Made by a program: the position numbers and the translations under genes
The notes under the pieces: model-generated
What the model saw: only the letters and a program-made list of their open reading frames with translations
Told to the model about the DNA's origin: nothing
The model's database searches: none
Source: DASWLF01 sp963768765
Lineage (GTDB): Bacteria; Desulfobacterota; Desulfobaccia; Desulfobaccales; 0-14-0-80-60-11
NCBI GenBank assembly: GCA_963768765.1
Contig: CAVYJK010000021.1
Location: forward strand, 434,001-498,000
Direction of reading: 5' to 3'
Length of the DNA stretch: 64,000 nt
Part shown: positions 35,858 through 45,242 of the stretch, piece by piece
How positions within the stretch are numbered: the stretch's first letter is position 1
Layout: the number at the start of each line of letters is the position of its first letter

Positions 35858-36830
35858 TCAGCCGCCGATGCTGGCCATGGCAGGGAGCGTGCCGCTCAAC
35901 GAAGGGAATCCGAAGCCGCAGTCCTTTAGTCGGATGGCCTCCTTAAAAAGACCGGCCAGCAACTGGTTGGATAAGCCCTGGCGTAGCGGGCCTTTCAAGT
36001 CCAGCTCCAGCCCGTCGGCCAGGCACGGCCGCAATTGTCCGGCGGCCGTGAGGCGGAGGCGGTTACAGGTACGGCAGTGGTGCTCGCTCCTGGGGCTGAT
36101 AAACCCCAGCCCCCCCTTAAATCCCGGAAATTGGAAGAGCAGGGCCGGACCGGCGGTGGCCTCTCGGGACACCGGGTCCGCAAGGCCCAGCTCCGAAAGG
36201 TGCCGGCGCACCTCGGTCAGGGGCAGGAAATGGCGCTGCCAAAAGGTTCGGGAGACGGTGGGCATCAGTTCGATGAACCGCACCTGGATTGGACGATCCC
36301 GGGCCAGCAGGGCCAGGTGCAGAATTTCGTCCTCATTGATGCCCCGCATGACCACGCAGTTGATTTTCAAAGGATGAAACCCCAGGGCTGTGGCCTGGTC
36401 CAGCCCGGCCAGGACTTGCGGTAAATTATCCCTCCCGGTGATTTTCCAGTAACGGTCCCGTCGCAGGGTGTCCAGGCTGAGGTTGAGATGGCGCAATCCG
36501 GTGGCATATAGGGCCGGCGCCAGATCCTGCAGCAGCACCCCGTTGGTGGTGAGGCAGACTTTCTGCGATTCCGGGAACCTGATGCAAGCCCCGAAGAAAA
36601 TCCACTACCCCCCGGCGCACCAAGGGTTCGCCGCCGGTGACCCGGATTTTGCGGATCCCCACCCCCGCCGCCACCCGGGCCAGGCGCAGCAACTCCTCAT
36701 AACGCAGAATTTCCGAGGCAGGCAATTTCTGCCAATCCTGCCAGTAGCTGCAGTAAGAACAGCGGAGATTGCAGCGGTCCGTAATGGACATCCGCAAATA
36801 ATTGATTTCCCGGGAAACGGTTTTTTCCAT
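35858..36830 (-). CDS. moaA: MoaA, GTP 3',8-cyclase (one frameshift)
   Basis: Radical SAM enzyme for the first step of molybdenum cofactor synthesis. The N-terminal cluster motif is ITDRCNLRCSYC and the C-terminal second cluster HHCRTCNRLRL with a third Cys in RPCL. The protein ends in GG as MoaA should. One extra base near 36565, just after GIAES, separates the halves; the second resumes with LLQDLAPALYATG. About 323 residues joined. Last gene of the molybdoenzyme cluster, four bases after the MoeA-like gene. Confidence 0.9.
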
Positions 36831-36833
36831 GAC

Positions 36834-37865
36834 TCATATGCCTTTCCCAAAGGAACAACGCGGGTAGCTGCATTCCGGGCAGTCGCGGCAGAGACCGCCA
36901 TGGCCCAGCAGCGCCAGTTCCATTTTGCCGACCCGCTCGCCTGACAAAATCCGGGGCAGCACCAGGTCCAGGACCGTTGTCCGGTGATGGAGGCAGCAGG
37001 CCGGCACCCCCAACAGGGGCACCTGCCCCAGATAGGCCACCAGGAACATGGCGCCGGGGAGCACCGCGGCGCCGTAGTGCATCTCCGTGGCCCCGGCCAG
37101 GCGGATCCCTTGGCGGGTGACATCGTCCGGGTCGACGCTCATGCCGCCGCTCAGCAGCAGCAGCTCGCAGCCCCCGTCCAGGTGGGAACCAATCGCCCGG
37201 GCGATGGTCTCGGCGTCGTCCGGGGCAAAGGCCAGCCCCGCCACCTCTGATCCCAGGCGTTCCACCTTCTCGGTTAAAATGGGGGCGAAGCGGTCCTGGA
37301 TGAGCCCGTGATAGACTTCGTTGCCGGTGATGATCAGCCCTACCTTGGCCCGGGCCAGAGGCCGCACCGCCAGCACCGCGCCTCTCTGGCGGGCGATGGC
37401 CGCGGCCCTCTCAATGGCGGCCCGCTTCATGATGAGGGGCAGGGCCCGGGTGCCCCCCACCAGGTCGCCTTTCTGCACCAGGGTATGGTTGTGGAGGGTG
37501 GCGCACATGACCTCTTCCACCAGGTTGAAGGCGGCCAGGGCCTGGACGTTCACCCGGAGCAAGCCATCCCAGGCGGCGTGCATATTGATCTTCCCTTCCC
37601 GGGGATTGTCTTCCCAGACAATCCCCTCTCCGGCCAGGGCCCCGGCCAGAATGGCCGCAGCCTCGTTTTCGTGGATTTCATCTGCCGCCAGGTCGATGAC
37701 GTACAGGTGGTTTTTACCCAGACGCTGGAGGCGGCACAGGTCCTCCTCGCAGACGGTGTGGCCCTGGCGGAAGGCGGGGCCTTTGAATTCCCCCGGCCGG
37801 ATTTCGGTGATATCGTGGGCCAGCTGGGTGCCCACCGCCTCTTCCAGTCTTATGGTTTTGATCAT
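36834..37865 (-). CDS. MoeA/MogA-domain molybdopterin-binding protein with C-terminal Cys motif
   Basis: 343 residues. A molybdopterin-binding domain is marked by VGLIITGNEVYHG and LLLSGGMSVDPDDV, and the N-terminal half resembles the MoeA-like proteins found next to dehydrogenases in Desulfobacterota. The last 25 residues carry four cysteines (CRDCPECSYPRC), possibly a metal site. Probably inserts molybdenum or hands cofactor to the neighbouring reductase. Intact frame. Confidence 0.8.
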   Translation of the reverse strand: MIKTIRLEEAVGTQLAHDITEIRPGEFKGPAFRQGHTVCEEDLCRLQRLGKNHLYVIDLAADEIHENEAAAILAGALAGEGIVWEDNPREGKINMHAAWDGLLRVNVQALAAFNLVEEVMCATLHNHTLVQKGDLVGGTRALPLIMKRAAIERAAAIARQRGAVLAVRPLARAKVGLIITGNEVYHGLIQDRFAPILTEKVERLGSEVAGLAFAPDDAETIARAIGSHLDGGCELLLLSGGMSVDPDDVTRQGIRLAGATEMHYGAAVLPGAMFLVAYLGQVPLLGVPACCLHHRTTVLDLVLPRILSGERVGKMELALLGHGGLCRDCPECSYPRCSFGKGI

Positions 37866-37906
37866 TTTATTCCCTTGAAAATTTGCCCCCGGTTCTTCAC
37901 GGCCAG

Positions 37907-38611
37907 TCAGCTAAGCAGGACCTGACTCTCTTTAAGGTGCAGGTCCCTGCCCAGGGGTTCCGGCTTCGCAACCGGCAATTGAGGGGACCAGTTCATGTTG
38001 TCCCAGGCGATCTCTTTGGCTCCCTTGAAATAGGCCCCCCCGGCGCAGGGGCGGCACAGCGCCAGGCCGCCCTGGACCACTTCCCGGTGATCCCGGATCA
38101 CCTGGCCGCAGCGGGCGCAGGCCACTTTGCGGCGCGTCGGCCCCGGCAGGTCATACGGGCTCAGATCCACCTCCACCTCCTGGACCCGGAAGAGGACGCT
38201 ATCCGGCATGACCCGGTAGGCCTCCAGTTGCTGGCTGCGCTTGTCGGGTTCCTGCGGCGCATATAATGAGGCCAGGTCCCGGGCCTCTTCGGTGGAGATG
38301 ACCCGGTAGGCCTGGCCCGTCTCCAGGTTGAGGAAAGTGGCGGCCATGATGCCGTAGTCCACAAACTTGAGGGAGCGCCGCCCCAATTTGACCCCGGTGA
38401 CGTGGGCCACCGCGTCGCCGGTGCAGCGGTCCATTTCGATAAAGACGATGAGCTTTTTGAGCTGATGGTACGGGCAGGGGACTTCGAAACCGATGAGCCG
38501 GCACCCCAACCTGGCCAGGCGCACTCCCACTATCTGCCCCGGACAGAGATGGCCATGGGCCGCCACCGAGGCGGCCAGGAGTTCCTCAAAGGGTGCGGCG
38601 CCGCGGTTCAC
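37907..38611 (-). CDS. FmdE/FwdE-like protein with zinc ribbon
   Basis: 234 residues from a GTG that overlaps the TorD stop. The FmdE domain shows HGHLCPGQIVGVRLA, MDRCTGDAVAHVTG and VDYGIMAATF. Residues about 165-200 form a zinc ribbon (CARCGQ, CRPCAGG). FmdE-like proteins accompany molybdenum/tungsten enzymes and their cofactor genes; exact activity is not established. Context points to maturation of the adjacent reductase. Confidence 0.8.
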   Translation of the reverse strand: MNRGAAPFEELLAASVAAHGHLCPGQIVGVRLARLGCRLIGFEVPCPYHQLKKLIVFIEMDRCTGDAVAHVTGVKLGRRSLKFVDYGIMAATFLNLETGQAYRVISTEEARDLASLYAPQEPDKRSQQLEAYRVMPDSVLFRVQEVEVDLSPYDLPGPTRRKVACARCGQVIRDHREVVQGGLALCRPCAGGAYFKGAKEIAWDNMNWSPQLPVAKPEPLGRDLHLKESQVLLS

Positions 38612-39333
38612 TGCCCCACTCCTTGTGCCAGGGAGGCGTCTGTGGCCTTGACCACGGGCCACTCGCCTTCCGGCCGGGTATTGAGGTTATCTTCCAGTTC
38701 CAGGAAGAGGTTCAAAAAATTTCCCAGAAACCGGTAGAGACTGGTTTGGGCCTGGGAGGCCAGGCAGCCGGCAAAAAGTCTTACCCAGGCCCCCAGGTGT
38801 TCCCGGAAAAAGTGTTGCTGCTTATGCTGATATTCCGTAAGCAGGGCGCCATCGCCTGCCTGCATGGCGTCTACGGCTTTCCGGCAGAGAAAGGCCATGA
38901 ATTCCAGCTCCACTCCCACATGGTCGGGAAGCTCGCTGAACCCTTCGCCGGGCCCCAGCCCCTCCTGGAGGTAAAGCGCCTCCACCGCCACGGTCTCCGG
39001 TCCGCACAGGCAGCCCTTGCCGCCCGTGCCCTGCGACCGGTAGACCGACTCATAGGGGCTCAAGTAGCGGGGGCTGGGGATCCGGAAAAGGGCCTCGAAA
39101 TCCAGGACGACGCCCTCCAGGGTCAAATTACCTTGCAGGAAATCGAGCCGCAACCCGGCGAGCTCCTGTTGATAACCCGGGTCCGGGAAGAGCCCCTTTA
39201 AAGATGCCGCCGCCTCTGCCGACAGCAGTCCCTCCATGAACGGCCTGGTGGGTTCCTCCACAAAGGCCCGGCTGAAAAAGCCGTAACAGGCGCCTCGGGC
39301 TTCTGCCAATTCAATTCGCTGGGCATACGTCAT
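38608..39333 (-). CDS. TorD-family chaperone
   Basis: 241 residues, helical. Redox enzyme maturation protein that binds the twin-arginine-type leader and apo-form of a molybdoenzyme. Segments ARGACYGFFSRAFVEEP, SPYESVYR and DHVGVELEFMAFLC are diagnostic. It lies 16 bases after the catalytic subunit gene and overlaps the FmdE-like gene. Confidence 0.85.
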   Translation of the reverse strand: MTYAQRIELAEARGACYGFFSRAFVEEPTRPFMEGLLSAEAAASLKGLFPDPGYQQELAGLRLDFLQGNLTLEGVVLDFEALFRIPSPRYLSPYESVYRSQGTGGKGCLCGPETVAVEALYLQEGLGPGEGFSELPDHVGVELEFMAFLCRKAVDAMQAGDGALLTEYQHKQQHFFREHLGAWVRLFAGCLASQAQTSLYRFLGNFLNLFLELEDNLNTRPEGEWPVVKATDASLAQGVGQ

Positions 39334-39349
39334 ATCAGGCTCCCGGCCC

Positions 39350-42180
39350 TCAGGCCTTTCTCAGACCCACCCGGCTGTCATAAAACGAGGCGCTGCCCCC
39401 GATGGGGTCGGTCATGCAAACGTCTTTAAGATGCGGGTCCACCGTCATGACGGGGTTGGCGCTGGCCCCTCGACCGATCCAATCCCGAGTGGGGGTATTC
39501 TTGCCGTCCAATTTGAAGGACTTGGCCCCGTATTGCCAGTGGCCCAGGGAATGGGGAATGGTGATGATTCCCGGCCGCATGCCTTCGGTGACCATGGCCT
39601 TGGCCTTGACGCCCTCCGGGTTGTCCTGGGAGAAGACCACCACCAGGTCCCCGTGCTTGATGCCTAATTTGGCGGCGTCGCCAGCGTTGATCTGGATCCA
39701 TTCCTCCGGGGTGATCTCCATGAGCCAGGGCGCCGCGGCCGTCCGGGCCTGGGCGTGGTAGACCGGATGGTAGGTAATCAGCCGGAAGGGATACTTTTGC
39801 TCATCGCGGACCACCGGCCGGCCCAGGGAATCCTGGATGGGTTCATAATAAGGCAGGCCGTCGAAATACTCGCCGGTCATGGAATGTTTGGTGGTGGCCA
39901 GCTTTTCATTGTAGATCAGGCAGATTTTCTTGTAGGCATGATTAGTGTGGTCACCCTTATAGGCCTTGCCGTAATCCTCGAAGCGGCCGCCCCGATCCAG
40001 GACGTACTTGACCTTTTCCGCCTCGGTGGCCCCGGGCACCGCGGTGTTTTCCTTGTCGCCATAGGCAATATTGGCCACCATCTTTTTGTACCAATCCCAG
40101 GGGGCGAGCAGCGGGTCGCCGGGACCGAAGCCGTCCTTGCCAAAGCCGGGCAGTCCCATCTTGACGCCCAGGTCGATGCAGATCTGCTCCAGGAGCTTGC
40201 TGTCTTTGTGCACCGGCTCCACCACGGGCCGCCGCACCCCGCTGGTTTGGGTCAGGATGGTGGGCGCCACATGCTCCGTGGCATAGTCCTCCAGGAAGTG
40301 GCGCGTGGGCAGGATGTAGTCGGCCAGGGAAGAGGTCTCGCCCATCACCGCGTCGATGGCGATGAACAGGGGCAGGACCTTGGGGTCCTTGACCGCCTCG
40401 GCCAGTTTGGTGCCGGCCGGCGCTGAATAGACGACGTTGTTCCAGTAAGTGATGAGGATTTTGGTCTGATAAGGGTACTTGGCCCCGATGCTGGGGAAGA
40501 CCTCATGATAGACAAAATCGAAGGCAAACGGGATACCACGGCCGCTTGGCTGGATAGCCCTTCTTCTTGAACTCGGTGCTGTCCTCGTAGACGTGCTTGT
40601 TGCGATCAATGGGGACGCCGGCGGCCTTGACCTTGCCCGGATGGAGCTTGGCCAGGTTATAAGGGTTGCCGGGCTGGCCGCCCATTTCGTGCCAGTGGGA
40701 GCCGCCGTGGGCCTCGCAGCCGCCCTTCCAGGAGACGTTGCCGATGAGAAAGTTCAGATTTGCCAGGGTCCGGGCGTTGTAGGTGCCGTTGGTGTGCTGC
40801 ACCGCGCCGCGGTAGAAGTCGGCCACCGCCTGCCGGCCGACGGAGGTGAAGTCCGAGGCGGTCCGCTCGATGACCGCCGGGTCGAGGCCGCAGATTTCGG
40901 CGTACTCCTTCACGGTGCGCTCGCCGACCCGTTCTTTGAGCATGGTGTAGACGGTTTTCACCGGAATGCCGGCCACCGTGCCGGTGTATTCCAGGTCCGC
41001 GGTCGGCCACCGTGCGGTTGTCGTGGGGGGCTCCGTCTTTCCACACCACGAAGCCCTTGTCGTCGCCCGGGATCTTGGCGTCGGCGGGACGCAGGAGCTT
41101 GCGGTTATCCTGGCGCACCAGATAGGTGGCATTGCTCCAGGTGAGATGTCCATCGGCCTCCGCCGCCTTCTGGTTGGGAAACGAGAGATACTGCTTGTCC
41201 ACCCGGTCGTTATCCATCATCCAGCGCATCATGCCCAGGGCAAAGGCCGCGTCGGTGCCGGGCAGAACGGGAATCCACTCCGAGGCCTTGGCCGCGGAGT
41301 TGGAGAAGCGGGGGTCCACAATGACCAGCTTGCCGCCCCGCTCCCGGAAGAAGTTGAGCTTGCGGGCCAGGGCCTGCATGGGGAAGTTGGCCTCATAGGG
41401 CGTGGTCCCGAAGAAGATGATGTACCGGGCGTTCATGATGTCCGGTTTGAAGTGGGCGCTGCCGTCGGTGCAGAGTTTTGTGCCCACGTGGTGGGAGGTT
41501 TCACAGATGGAGGTGTGGTCCAGGCGGAAGTTGATGGTGCCGTAAGCGTCCCTAAAAAACCGGTCGGTGAACTCTTTTTTGCCGTGTTCGATGCGCCCGG
41601 GCATAAAGACCACCTGGTTGGCCTTGGGGCCCAACTCCGGGGCCTCGGGGTCGATGGGCGTCTGCAAGTCCCGGCAGGCCGCCAGGCCGTCCACGTGGCC
41701 CTCGCCGAAGAGGTCGCCGCCCTTGATGATCTCCTCATAGGCCTGGTCCCAGGTAATGGTCTTCCATTGGCCCGAGCCCCGGGGCCCGACGCGCTTCACG
41801 GGGTGTTGGAGGCGGAAGGGATCATAAAGCGTCTGCAGGGTGGCGCCGCCCTTGGCGCACACCGTGCCGTTCACCTTTTCCGCCTCTTTGGGGTCGGTTT
41901 TGAAGGGCAGATGTGGTTCCATATTGTTGGGGTGATAGGGATTGCCGTCGATCTTCACCAGGACGCCGTCCGCCACCTTGCACTGCAGGCCGCAGGCGCT
42001 GTGGCAGCCCAGACAGACCGTGCGCACGAACTTGACCTTGGGTCCGGATACGGGGTCCACGTCCGGCGCCCCGCTGATCCAGCGGGCCGGTTTATCGCTG
42101 GCCCGCATACAGCCGCCGCTGGCCGCCAGGGCCCCCAGGGCCAGAACCCCTTTTACGAATTTTCTCCTGGAATCGTCCAT
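39350..42180 (-). CDS. TtrA-like molybdopterin oxidoreductase catalytic subunit (two frameshifts)
   Basis: About 942 residues. Tat-type leader (SRRKFVKGVLALGALAASGG), a [4Fe-4S] motif CLGCHSACG with a later Cys in NGTVCAKGG, HTSICETSHH as the probable Mo-ligand region, and SEWIPVLPGTDAAFALGMMRW plus LTWSNATYLV, which resemble tetrathionate reductase TtrA. The family also includes arsenate, thiosulfate and polysulfide reductases, so the substrate is not certain. Extra bases near 41010 and 40535 break the frame. The start is at 42180, not the ATG 12 codons upstream. Confidence 0.85.
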
Positions 42181-42181
42181 C

Positions 42182-43346
42182 TTACGCCTCGCTTTTCTGA
42201 GAAACTGGATTTTCATAAGGCAAAATCTTGTAACTGACCAGGAAGAGCAGCAACAAGACCACCATAATGATCAGGCCGAAGGCCGTCTTCAAAGGTTCCG
42301 GGGCCAGATGTCTCCCACTCCAGGTGGGTCAAGGGGATGAGCTGGCTGCCGATGGAAAGATTGGCTACCGCAAAAAAGGCTCCCAGCATGACGGCCACCG
42401 CCGCCGCCACCGAGGCTCGCACGTTTTGCCGCAGGGAGGCGAACAGCACCAGGGCCAGGGGCAGCAACATGCCGATGACCACCTGGAAGGCCCAGAAGTA
42501 GAAAGAGCGAGGGCCGCCGAGGAAGATGTAGGCGGCCAGCTTGCCTCCCGTGCCGGTGAAATTAAGCTGAATCAAATAGATGACCCAAATGACCAACTGG
42601 GCCACCAGGGCGTACTTCAGGATGACCCCGAAGTCCGCCAGGAAACGGTTCTGTTTGGCCAGGGCCGGACTGGGCGGCGGGGCGATGGCGGTCTTGAGGC
42701 GGCCCAGCAAGATCATGAAGGCCGCGCCGGAGGAGGCCGCCAGGCTCATGAAGATGAAGACCATGACCAGGGAGTGCACCATGACCCGGCCCTTGAAGGC
42801 AGACAGCCGCATGCCCACGTAGATCAAGGCCAGAAAGGAAAACACGATGGTCAGATTGGCCCACAGGCGCTCGGCTTTCTGTTGGCGCTGCCGAATCTCC
42901 GCGGCCGTGCCTTCTTCCATCTTACCCCGCAGCAGCACCCGGTAGAGTTCGGCACCGGGCCGGCCTTCTCGCACCGCCACCATCATTTCCGGCCGGAAGA
43001 GGTAAAAGGAATGGAGGGCGTAAGTGATGACGCACAGGGGCATAATATAGGCGCCCCAGGCCACCGTCGCGGTCCAGTTCCAGTGGTAATACATGGTGTA
43101 GGAGCGCTCCGGGTGGGTCATGTCCACCGCCAGCAAGAAAGGCATCAGGAGCAGGATGAGCAGGGGCAGGAAGGTCCCCACCTTCTCCAGGGGCAGGAAA
43201 TCCTCATCTCGATAGTAGGCCTTGGCAAACAGGGTGACCAGGTGGGCGCCCACGGCCATGCTGATGAGGAACATGTACATGGCGATGAGATAGCCGAAGA
43301 CCACCCCATGCTTGATCCAGGATATCTATTGAATAGGTTCGTTCAT
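42182..43346 (-). CDS. NrfD/PsrC-type quinol-oxidising membrane subunit (amber codon near start, one frameshift)
   Basis: About 385 residues with eight or more membrane helices (GYLIAMYMFLISMAVGAHL first, VLLLLFLVSYKIL last). It passes quinol electrons to the Fe-S subunit. From the ATG at 43346 the frame reads MNEPIQ, TAG at 43326-43328, then ISWIKHGVV in the same frame. A GTG at 43304 is the alternative start. One extra base near 42308 shifts the C terminus, which then ends at TAA 42184-42182, just before the catalytic gene. Confidence 0.8.
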
Positions 43347-43349
43347 GGT

Positions 43350-44068
43350 TTACCTCCGGGATAAGTAGGAGTAGTCGAGGTTAAGGATGGCCTCGTCGGC
43401 ATAAACGTAGTGGACCTTGGGTTTAGTGTCCAGGTAAGTCTCAGATGCCCTGGACCGGATATTTACTCAGATACAAGGAAACCTCGCTTTGGGGGTCATT
43501 CAGGTCCCCAAAGATGCGGGCTCTTCCGGTGCAGGCATCCACGCAGGCGGGCAGGAGGCCCTTGGTGATGCGGTGGTAGCAGAAATCACACTTGTCGGCG
43601 GTGCCGGTCAGCGGGTTAATGAAGCGGGAATTGTAAGGACAGGCCAGCACGCAGGTGTGGCAGCCGACGCATATGTCCCGATCCACGTGGACCACCCCGT
43701 CTTCCGGGGTCCGGTAGGTGGCCCCGGTGGGACAGTCGTTCAGGCACGGGGCATCCTCGCAATTGTTGCACAACCGGGGCAGCAGATGGTTTTTGACGTG
43801 GGGGTATTTCCCTTTAATGATCTGCATGACCCAACTGCGAAAGACCCCTTCCGGGACATTGTTCTCGCTCTTGCAGGCGATGGTACAGCCATGGCAGCCG
43901 ATACATCGGTTGGTGTCGATGACCATGCCGTACTTCTTGGGGGCGTGGCGGCCTGGACCAGGTCTCCCGGTCCTGCAGGAGGACTGCCCCGGCCCCCAGG
44001 GCCGTCGCCGTGGTGCCTACTTTTCGTAAGAACTCCCGGCGATCCATGTCCTTGCCAAGTTTTTTCAT
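43350..44068 (-). CDS. Tat-exported four-cluster ferredoxin subunit (two frameshifts)
   Basis: About 237 residues. Leader with DRREFLRKVGTTATALGAG, then four Cys clusters: CIGCHGCTIAC, LCNNCEDAPCLNDC, CVGCHTCVLAC and CDFCYHRIT with a later CVDAC. It wires the membrane subunit to the Mo site, like TtrB/PsrB/DmsB. One extra base near 43945 follows the leader, and one near 43443 precedes the end TKPKVHYVYADEAIL. GGAGG ribosome site before the ATG at 44068. Confidence 0.85.
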
Positions 44069-44098
44069 GCAGGCACCTCCAGTTACCTCTCAGAATTT

Positions 44099-44509
44099 CT
44101 AACGCTCTTTATATCCCTCAGGAGCCCCCGAATCCGACAGGTTCTCCGAGATGCTCATCAACCAGTATTTGAGTTCTTCCAGGTCCAGGGGTTTGGCCAG
44201 GCAGGCATAAATATGGGACCCCATGGCTTCTTCCAATCCCGGGTGGTAAGGGAGGCTGGAAACCCCCAAGACCATCAGCCCCAGGTTCCTTTTTTTCAAG
44301 TCCCGGAAAAAATGGTTATCCGCCGGCACCGTATCGAGGTCCAGGACCACCACCCCCGCTGCCTGTCGCTGTAAGTGCTTTTCCAGATCGCCCAGCGAGT
44401 GCAAGGGCGTGGCCCGGTAATTCAGTTGCCGGAGCAGGGCGCAAGTCTCCTGGCACTGTTTCTTGTCGGCGTCGATGACCACTACGCCCGGCTTTGCAAG
44501 CTTGCTCAA
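44099..44509 (-). CDS. Stand-alone response-regulator receiver domain
   Basis: 136 residues, CheY-like: VVVIDADKKQ at strand 1, VVVLDLDTVP with the phospho-acceptor Asp, and CLAKPLDLEEL with the conserved Lys. No output domain. First part of the reductase operon; it could pass a signal to a partner kinase outside the window or modulate the operon. Ends 30 bases before the Fe-S subunit gene. Confidence 0.75.
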   Translation of the reverse strand: MSKLAKPGVVVIDADKKQCQETCALLRQLNYRATPLHSLGDLEKHLQRQAAGVVVLDLDTVPADNHFFRDLKKRNLGLMVLGVSSLPYHPGLEEAMGSHIYACLAKPLDLEELKYWLMSISENLSDSGAPEGYKER

Positions 44510-44539
44510 AATCAGGTCTCTATTCCGCCCAGGGTGATT

Positions 44540-44767
44540 TCAGTCGTCTTCGTAAATTTTGTTGAGGATAGACCGGCAATAACCCTCCCAGTCTTGCCAA
44601 TCCACCTCTTCTACCAGCCCCAGTTCGAACAACGCTCTCGATTCATCACTGGGGATGGGGTCTTGCCCTCCCCCGGACAATCGATACATCCGTTCCATCT
44701 CCCGACGGGCCTGCCGCAGGATGGATCTTCTGGTGAGCTGAAACGCAACCAGGGTTCCCATCACCAT
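44540..44767 (-). CDS. Small protein of the reductase operon, 75 aa
   Basis: Helical N terminus with mixed hydrophobic and basic residues (LVAFQLTRRSILRQARREME) and an acidic C terminus. First gene after the probable sigma-54 promoter. No family recognised. Confidence 0.5.
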   Translation of the reverse strand: MVMGTLVAFQLTRRSILRQARREMERMYRLSGGGQDPIPSDESRALFELGLVEEVDWQDWEGYCRSILNKIYEDD

Positions 44768-45242
44768 CGCCTTAGCATCCGGTCTGAAACTTACCAGGCC
44801 GGGGTCCTAACCGGCTGTTTTGGGAGACCTGCCCCAGTGCCGGGGCTGTCCTTCCCAAGACCCCGATAAAGTCTGGTGCCAAAGGTAAGAGCAACTTCCA
44901 TGCCTGAACCCCCTCAGGCGGAGCGGCGCCAGGAGAGGCGCGCCGAGAACCCGGTGACTTCGGGATAACCTACTGTTATCTAATGGTATATCCTGTCAGG
45001 CCCCTAAAGGTGGGCCTGGAAAGAAGTAAGGCGGGGCTTCATGGCGGGTTTTTAAAGGATCAGCGATTCAACGAGACCACAGGCGCTGGACATTTTCTTA
45101 GATTATCTTGTAAAATCCGATAATTAACCGTGTCGCGAAATCATACACGACCAGAAGGCTGTGCACAGTTGGCCGGGGGTTAGCAGCCGATTTCGGGGTT
45201 CTTTGGGAGATTTCCAGAAAAAACTTGAGGAGATAGAAGGGG
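44768..45242 (-). other. Regulatory region upstream of the reductase operon
   Basis: No gene seen. It holds the -24/-12 element at 44890-44905 and an inverted repeat CAGGCCC-N8-GGGCCTG at 44997-45018, about 110 bases upstream of it and in range for an activator site or for a hairpin at the end of the upstream gene. Confidence 0.5.
44890..44905 (-). promoter_or_regulatory. Probable sigma-54 (-24/-12) promoter
   Basis: On the minus strand the sequence is AGGCATGGAAGTTGCT. It has the invariant GG and GC with the required ten-base gap and matches TGGCACGN4TTGCW at all but two positions. Predicted start near 44879, about 110 bases before the first gene. A sigma-54 activator gene lies next upstream. 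Confidence 0.65.

Noticed and set aside
36984..37925. Plus-strand frames opposite the MoeA-like gene
   Set aside because: The minus-strand protein has the molybdopterin-binding motifs; the opposite frames have none.
40966..42237. Long plus-strand frame opposite the molybdoenzyme gene
   Set aside because: The minus strand encodes conserved Fe-S and cofactor motifs; the plus frame is a GC-bias shadow.
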